Source: Carnegiea gigantea (Eukaryota > Streptophyta > Magnoliopsida > Caryophyllales > Cactaceae). From it: a DNA stretch of 64,000 bases. The stretch spans positions 21,001-85,000 of the forward strand of contig JAKOGI010002425.1 of assembly GCA_029747015.1 (NCBI GenBank), in the 5' to 3' direction. Below are positions 59,053 through 64,000 of the stretch, piece after piece. The number at the start of each line of letters is the position of its first letter. Within the stretch, counting starts at the first letter, position 1. The notes below the pieces were generated by a model. The model did no database searches. It had not been told where the DNA came from and worked only from the letters and a program-made list of their open reading frames with translations. Made by a program: the position numbers and the translations under genes.

Positions 59053-60744
59053 TGTTGAATTTAGGAGTACTTACCCACAAGAGGGGGGTGAATTATGGTG
59101 TTCGATTTTCGCGTACTTACTGACAAACACCCTCCTGATTGCAGAGGTTGTTCTTGAATTACAAACAACCTTCTGACTTGTTTGCACCAGATGTTTTCAA
59201 TTTGCTCAAAGGCGAAAATCAACAAGATAAATGCGGAAATAAAGCACACACAATTTTTCCGTGGAAAACACCTCTAGCCCAACTGAGGTGTGAAAAATCA
59301 CGACCTACCTCGTGTAGCATTTAACCACTTTCACTAACGGGCTTCACACGTTGCAAATGTAACACACCTTGTTACAACTTGCAACCACGTAACATTCTTT
59401 TTTAAGAAAGGTTACACCACGTCCAAATCTCACCAGATTGGACACGTCCAAAGTCCACACGACTGAGGACCACTCACTCACTTTTCTGATCCAAGATCAG
59501 GGTTACAAAACACCTTACGGGGGTGCTTCTGATTTAAGCAGATGTAAGGTACAATGAGGTCCTAGTATGCCAATATCTTGAAAGCTCAGCTTAAACACAA
59601 CTTGTCTCGGTTTTTCTTTTCTCAAGAGTAGCTCGAAAAATTCTTCTCACTAGAAAAACCACTTTTGCACTTCTCCCTTTTTGCGTATGTTGTGTATGTT
59701 TCTCGTTTTTTCTTATCTTATGAATGGGAGTGAAATGTTGAGTTTTTAAACAAAAAATCCAACGGTCAAAAACAAGGAGAAGTGATAAAATCAGCTATGT
59801 TTAGCAAAGAGAGATTTTTGCTTAGCACAGAGAATTCCAACGGCTAAAAGATCCAATGAGGATAGAGTTTCCCAATATTGTAGGGATTTGATTTTGGAGG
59901 ATAAAAGTCTATCTTTTCCCCTTAAAAATAGCCGTGAAATACCTGGAAAAGAATCTCAGCTTGAATTTTGAATTAATCACTTTCCAAAGGATAAGAGAGA
60001 AATATTTTCGGTTTTGGTAAATATTTTCCAAAATCAGTTTTGCAAATCTCCCAAGTGATTTTCATATCAAAAGATTTCCTACAGCTTAAATTGCTGTCTT
60101 GGAATTTTATCAAAATATATTAGAGCTTTTGGCCAACCAAAATAAGTTTTCCAAAGTGACCGGGTTTGGCCGTTGCAGTTCAGAAACACCCTAGGTACCC
60201 TGTTTACAGGGTTGTTCAAACTTGGTGTTCTGAAGCAAATAGCGCAACCAATTCAAGAGTGGTTAGTTAGAGACTTTTCAAGATTGGCGTATTAACAAGA
60301 GTCTAAAAAATAAAACCTAAATTACCCAAGACATCTTGTTGTAGATCCAGTCATCTTGTTCAAGACAAATACGCTGCCCCAACCACCTAGACCAACCTGT
60401 TTGCCAGGTTGTTCTTGTATCGCTTGAGTTCAGAAAGGCCTGTTTGCTGGATTGTCCTTGAAACACCTAGCCTGTTTGCCAGGTTGTTCTTGTATTGCTT
60501 GAGTTCAGGAACTGATCTTAACACACAATCAACTCATCGAGGTGGTGTTCTTGACTTGAGCGTGAGTCATCAAGGTATGAGACCTGTTCTTAAGACTTGT
60601 TCTCAACATTCAGCAAACAAGTTAAGACGCATATTGAAAATAACAGTGTATGCCTGTTTGGAGAACTTTGTTTGGAGCAACATTACTTAAGAGCATTTTA
60701 CACTTGGGTTTGTTGTCATCAAAACTGAATATACTAATTCAACA
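59053..60744 (-). repeat. Sirevirus 5' LTR (1692 bp)
   Basis: Nearly identical to 49600-51289. Differences are mainly transitions plus three indels (a T run near 59745, one T near 59959, and a CA near 60523). It would hold the promoter, but no single TATA box stands out. Confidence 0.95.
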
Positions 60745-60749
60745 ATATG
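60745..60749. repeat. Right target-site duplication of the copia element (ATATG)
   Basis: Exact partner of 49595-49599. Confidence 0.95.
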
Positions 60750-63700
60750 TAAGACTACCCTTTTTGTGAATAAGAGTGCTCTAGATGAGCTAGTATGCCC
60801 TGATGATTCATATGTAAAACAGCTTCTGAGTAGCTATACATTTAGGTTTTTACACAAATATAGCGTAATTGCTTTGTAATTCAGAATGTGCCTGTATCTT
60901 GTTCCCCTTTTTATGTAACAATGGAATCTAATCTCTGTGATTTCTATGCTAGTTTCAAGTGAAAATTCATATTAAATGTTCTATCTGGTTTTCTTTTGCT
61001 TGACTTAGGCTTCTCCTCATTATTGCCCCCGATTTTATTTCTATGGCCTATTTAAGACTGAGTTTAAGTTACTTAAGTTAACAATTAGGGTTTGTACCCA
61101 TTGTTGCCTTTTGACTTTTCTTTCTGTCTTTAGAAAGAGTTTGTCAATCATCAGGTTCTTGAGCTTTACACCAAACTTCCAACACTCATTCCCATGTTAC
61201 TTATTCCATTGAACCTTGCAACTTGTTTCCAAAATTATTTTCCTAATCTGAAAAATGGTAGTTGAATTCTTTAAGAAACACATGCAAAGGTACCCTACAT
61301 TACATAAGGGCATTTGAGATGCATCGCACAGTGAGGAAAGGCCTTTTTATGGCTTTGGGTATGAATTTAAGGGTCTATGGCATGTACACATTGATGATAG
61401 GTCATGGATTTAGGCTAAAAGCTTCGACAATAGGCGAACATCCTGAAGAGCTTGAATTTGACATTCATCTACCATGTCCCAAAAGCTCTATGCTAGAACC
61501 CTAATGCTAAGGGACTTGACACTATCTTTAAGGAGCATTTCAAGTTCAACTAAAGGCTTTCCTTTTCTTCTTTCTTTCAGATGTTATTAGAGCTCTATAT
61601 GCTTCAAGGAGCATTTGAAGTTCAACTTCACTGATTCTAGAAGTCTCCTTATGGCTATAACGTTTAAGCTATAAGCAATGGGAGTATCCTTATTTATAAG
61701 TTATTAAAATGGTTGTTGTGTGCATGTTAAGGACCTCCACAAGGATTGGCCATTCCCAATTAGCGGCACACTAAGCCCCACCTATACCACTTATCTGGGG
61801 AATGCTAAAAAGATATTTCCTCTAGATCTAAGGGAAATTCAAAAGAGTGTGACCACTTGGCAAACTGTATGTTACTGATCTTAAGGAAGATAGGGTTGTC
61901 AACCTTCCAAGCCACTTACAAATCATAAGTAACCTCTTTGTATTCTTACATCCTTTCAGGTTTAGACTTCAATATTTTCTTATCCCCTAACTTTCTTCTT
62001 AGTGTAAGCTTGTACCAACTTGCTGGATCTCTTTTAAAAGGGGAATGCTAAGGAGGGTAATTTTAGGAATAAGAAGAAATTAGTCCCTTTACAGGAAAGG
62101 CCTATGCCAAGTTCAAGCATTACCTTGTGGAGTTCATTAAGGGTAAAGACAAGTAAGTTATGTGCTATCAAATCATGAAGGAATATGAGAATATCCTTAT
62201 TGCTAATACGAACCGAGAACTTTATATCAGCCGCACCCAACTTAGTATGGGCATCCTGGTTTTAGAGTGCCTTCTTCAAGTTAAAGAGGCTAGTGAGGCT
62301 GGGAGCCAACTTCTTGAGGGGAGGAAAAGGGTTTCTCATATCTCTAAAAAAAGACCAGTAGCTAGAAAGTCGTCAATTGTTGAGGGTTCCTCGTTGCCAG
62401 AGGTGGAGGTGATAATCCCATACCCATCACTCCCATCAACACCATTCGCTAAGCCACTTCAAATGAAGCTGAGGGTGCTATGGTTTTTCTTTATGGGATT
62501 AGTGATGATGTCAGTAGAATTATCGTGATGTCCTCATCTTCTGAGACTGCCCCAGCCCCTCTAAGTAGCTTTCTAGTAGAGAGCAGAGGAGCAAGAGGTA
62601 AAATGAGATTTCTTCCTCTAGGGACATGGTTTCAGTGGCTAACCTTGTTCCAAGGAACAACAAAGATGGTCCTCCTACAAGAAAGTAAGTCTCCACACCC
62701 TACAATATTCCAAGGGACTTCCCCAAGCAAAACACTGTTGAGCCTGGGAGATCAACAAAGGGGTAAAGGATGATCTCCTAAAGGGTTAAGAAAGCCACTT
62801 TTGAGGACTTATTGGATCATCACCCCCTTTTGCTTTCAAACTCTAGCTTGATGTTGGAGAGCTAAAGGTTTATCCTCTTTCCCCTCCCTTTAAGTTAGGG
62901 TTCCTTAAGGCTAAAAATGTCCTTCCATAGGTCTAACTTGATGAAGAGGCTGGAGAAAGAGTAAGAGATCACTTGCTTTTGTATGGAGGATGTGGCCAAA
63001 ACCCTAGCCAGCCATCCCGTTTTCCAACTTCATCAAAGAGGCAGAAGCTAAAACTATGCTAAGAAATTAAAGAGGATGAGGATGAACTGATCAATCTCTA
63101 GTAGCACATGCCTATGTTTATGTTTTGTGTTCATCTAATAAAGTTTCTAAACTTAAGTGTTGTGTGCGTTATTCAGCAAAACTTTTTAATTTCTCTTAAG
63201 ACTTGATCCATCATTGTAGAATTTTACGATGAATTCTTCGGATGAATCTCTTGCCTTGATCTTAGAAATCTTGTTCCTAATAAGTCTTGATTTGGTTTTA
63301 ATTGCAGCTTTTGACTCGTCTTAGGAATGTATTATGCTTTTTTATGCACTTATCTTATTTACATTTGTAATAAATGATATAGTCTCAGGGAATGCCCATA
63401 TTCCTTCATGAATCTCTAGCCTGAATGACCCTAAATCGTCGAACTACTCAGCTGAATGGCTCAACTGACTGGTCGATAGGTCTAGGGATTTAAAAAGGAA
63501 ACGAGTAATGAGCACAAAAATGTTTTAAGGGTTTTATTTTTGTTATATTTGTTTCTTCAAAGGATTGAAATGAACTTAAAAAGGACAACTGAAGATGTTT
63601 AATTGCAAGACCTAATTTTGAATTATATGCTAGCCATAATATTTAAGTTTTGAATTACGAGTTAGTAAACTCATCATGATCTTAAGAGGTTTTCCTTGTT

Positions 63701-64000
63701 GAAAATGAAAGGACCATGGACCATTGATGGGATTACGGGATATTTTTCTAGACAAACGTAGTTTTAATTACGTAAACAACTGTTAAAGGAAGTGATTTGT
63801 AACTCACTTGAAGGTAAGACTTGCTATTTGTGACAGTAACCCCCTTTTAATAGACTATAATGGTTAGTGTGATTTTAATGGCTAAGATAGTGCTAAGTAA
63901 GTGGCCAAGCCTAGGGAGTAGTCCCAGAAGTGGGAACCCTATAAGACCTTGACGAGGGTAAGGTTCGATGATATGCAACGCATGACAAAACCTTGAGGGA
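60750..64000. other. Right flank with unrecognised coding-looking pieces
   Basis: Plus-strand open pieces at 61262-61504, 62160-62528 and 62480-62773 have protein-like wording. Near 61730-61870 one frame reads DLHKDWPFPISGTLSPTYTT and YLGNAKKIFPLDLREIQKS, which looks like decayed coding sequence. I recognise no family, domain or transposon motif. The stretch 60750-60990 looks like an untranslated 3' region. 62800-64000 shows nothing I can support. Confidence 0.3.

Larger units (their letters stand above)
49600..60744 (-). mobile_element. Ty1/copia Sirevirus-type retrotransposon, 11.1 kb, nearly complete
   Basis: LTR ends are TGTTGAATT...AATTCAACA at both sides, with perfect 5-bp target duplications ATATG. 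On the minus strand the order is 5' LTR (59053-60744), iMet primer-binding site (59039-59050), gag, protease, integrase, RT-RNase H, a third ORF, polypurine tract (51290-51303), 3' LTR (49600-51289). The integrase-before-RT order is that of Ty1/copia. The gag with coiled coil and two CCHC knuckles and the extra ORF after pol point to the Sirevirus (SIRE/Maximus) lineage. By eye the LTRs differ at about 25 substitutions plus 3 small indels (roughly 1.5 percent), so the insertion is the youngest here. At least two frame changes and three in-frame stops between gag and RT, plus two frame changes in the third ORF, make this copy probably non-autonomous. Confidence 0.95.

Noticed and set aside
1..64000. 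CRISPR arrays, bacterial operons, rRNA or tRNA genes
   Set aside because: No regularly spaced short repeats, no cloverleaf candidates and no rRNA core motifs were seen; the tRNA-like matches are retrotransposon primer sites.

Overview
The window reads as plant nuclear DNA from a repeat-dense, probably pericentromeric region of a flowering plant. It is AT-rich, has no operons or bacterial gene packing, and almost everything recognisable is LTR retrotransposon sequence. I see no host gene that looks intact, and no rRNA, tRNA or CRISPR. The species cannot be named from this sequence.

Layout: (1) 1-11191: an Athila-type Ty3/gypsy relic on the minus strand (gag, protease, start of RT, PBS, 5' LTR). 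It is cut at about 2807 by a long LTR (copy A), and its own LTR is split by a solo 3.49-kb LTR (copy B, 6441-9930, TSD ATAGG). (2) 11192-14733: plus-strand Athila-like material in which one LTR (13117-~14093) has the 3' end of an element before it and a PBS plus gag start after it. (3) 14734-36955: a three-level nest. An Ogre/Tat-type element (minus; protease piece 14734-15439, gag 34334-36285, PBS, 5' LTR 36310-36955) was interrupted by a small coding-poor Athila-like element (15440-34328, TSD GATGG/GGTGG). That element was in turn interrupted by a Tekay/Del-type chromovirus (17624-28695, LTR copies C and D of about 3.02 kb, pol and chromodomain relics, iMet PBS). (4) 36956-49594: old, decayed DNA holding a second Ogre-type pol relic (39060-42330, integrase split by an LTR-like insertion), a LINE-type RNase H relic (44340-44640), a TTA/TTG microsatellite and unrecognised coding-looking scraps. 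(5) 49600-60744: an almost complete Ty1/copia Sirevirus-type element on the minus strand: 1.69-kb LTRs, perfect TSD ATATG, iMet PBS, PPT, gag with coiled coil and zinc knuckles, protease, integrase, RT-RNase H and an envelope-like third ORF. (6) 60750-64000: unrecognised flank.

The copia element would act as one gag-pol machine: gag forms the particle, protease processes it, RT-RNase H copies the RNA from the iMet primer, integrase inserts the copy. It now carries at least two frame changes and three in-frame stops between gag and RT, and two frame changes in the envelope-like ORF, so this copy is probably not autonomous. All other elements are far more decayed, with many stops that look like C-to-T decay of methylated DNA. 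I found no convincing new system. The best leads are a recurrent AACAGG/AACACC/AACAACC motif running through LTR and coding parts of the copia element, its envelope-like protein with a basic low-complexity region and no visible membrane segment, an unidentified ORF shared by two Athila-like relics, and the LTR flanked by two internal regions near 13-14 kb.
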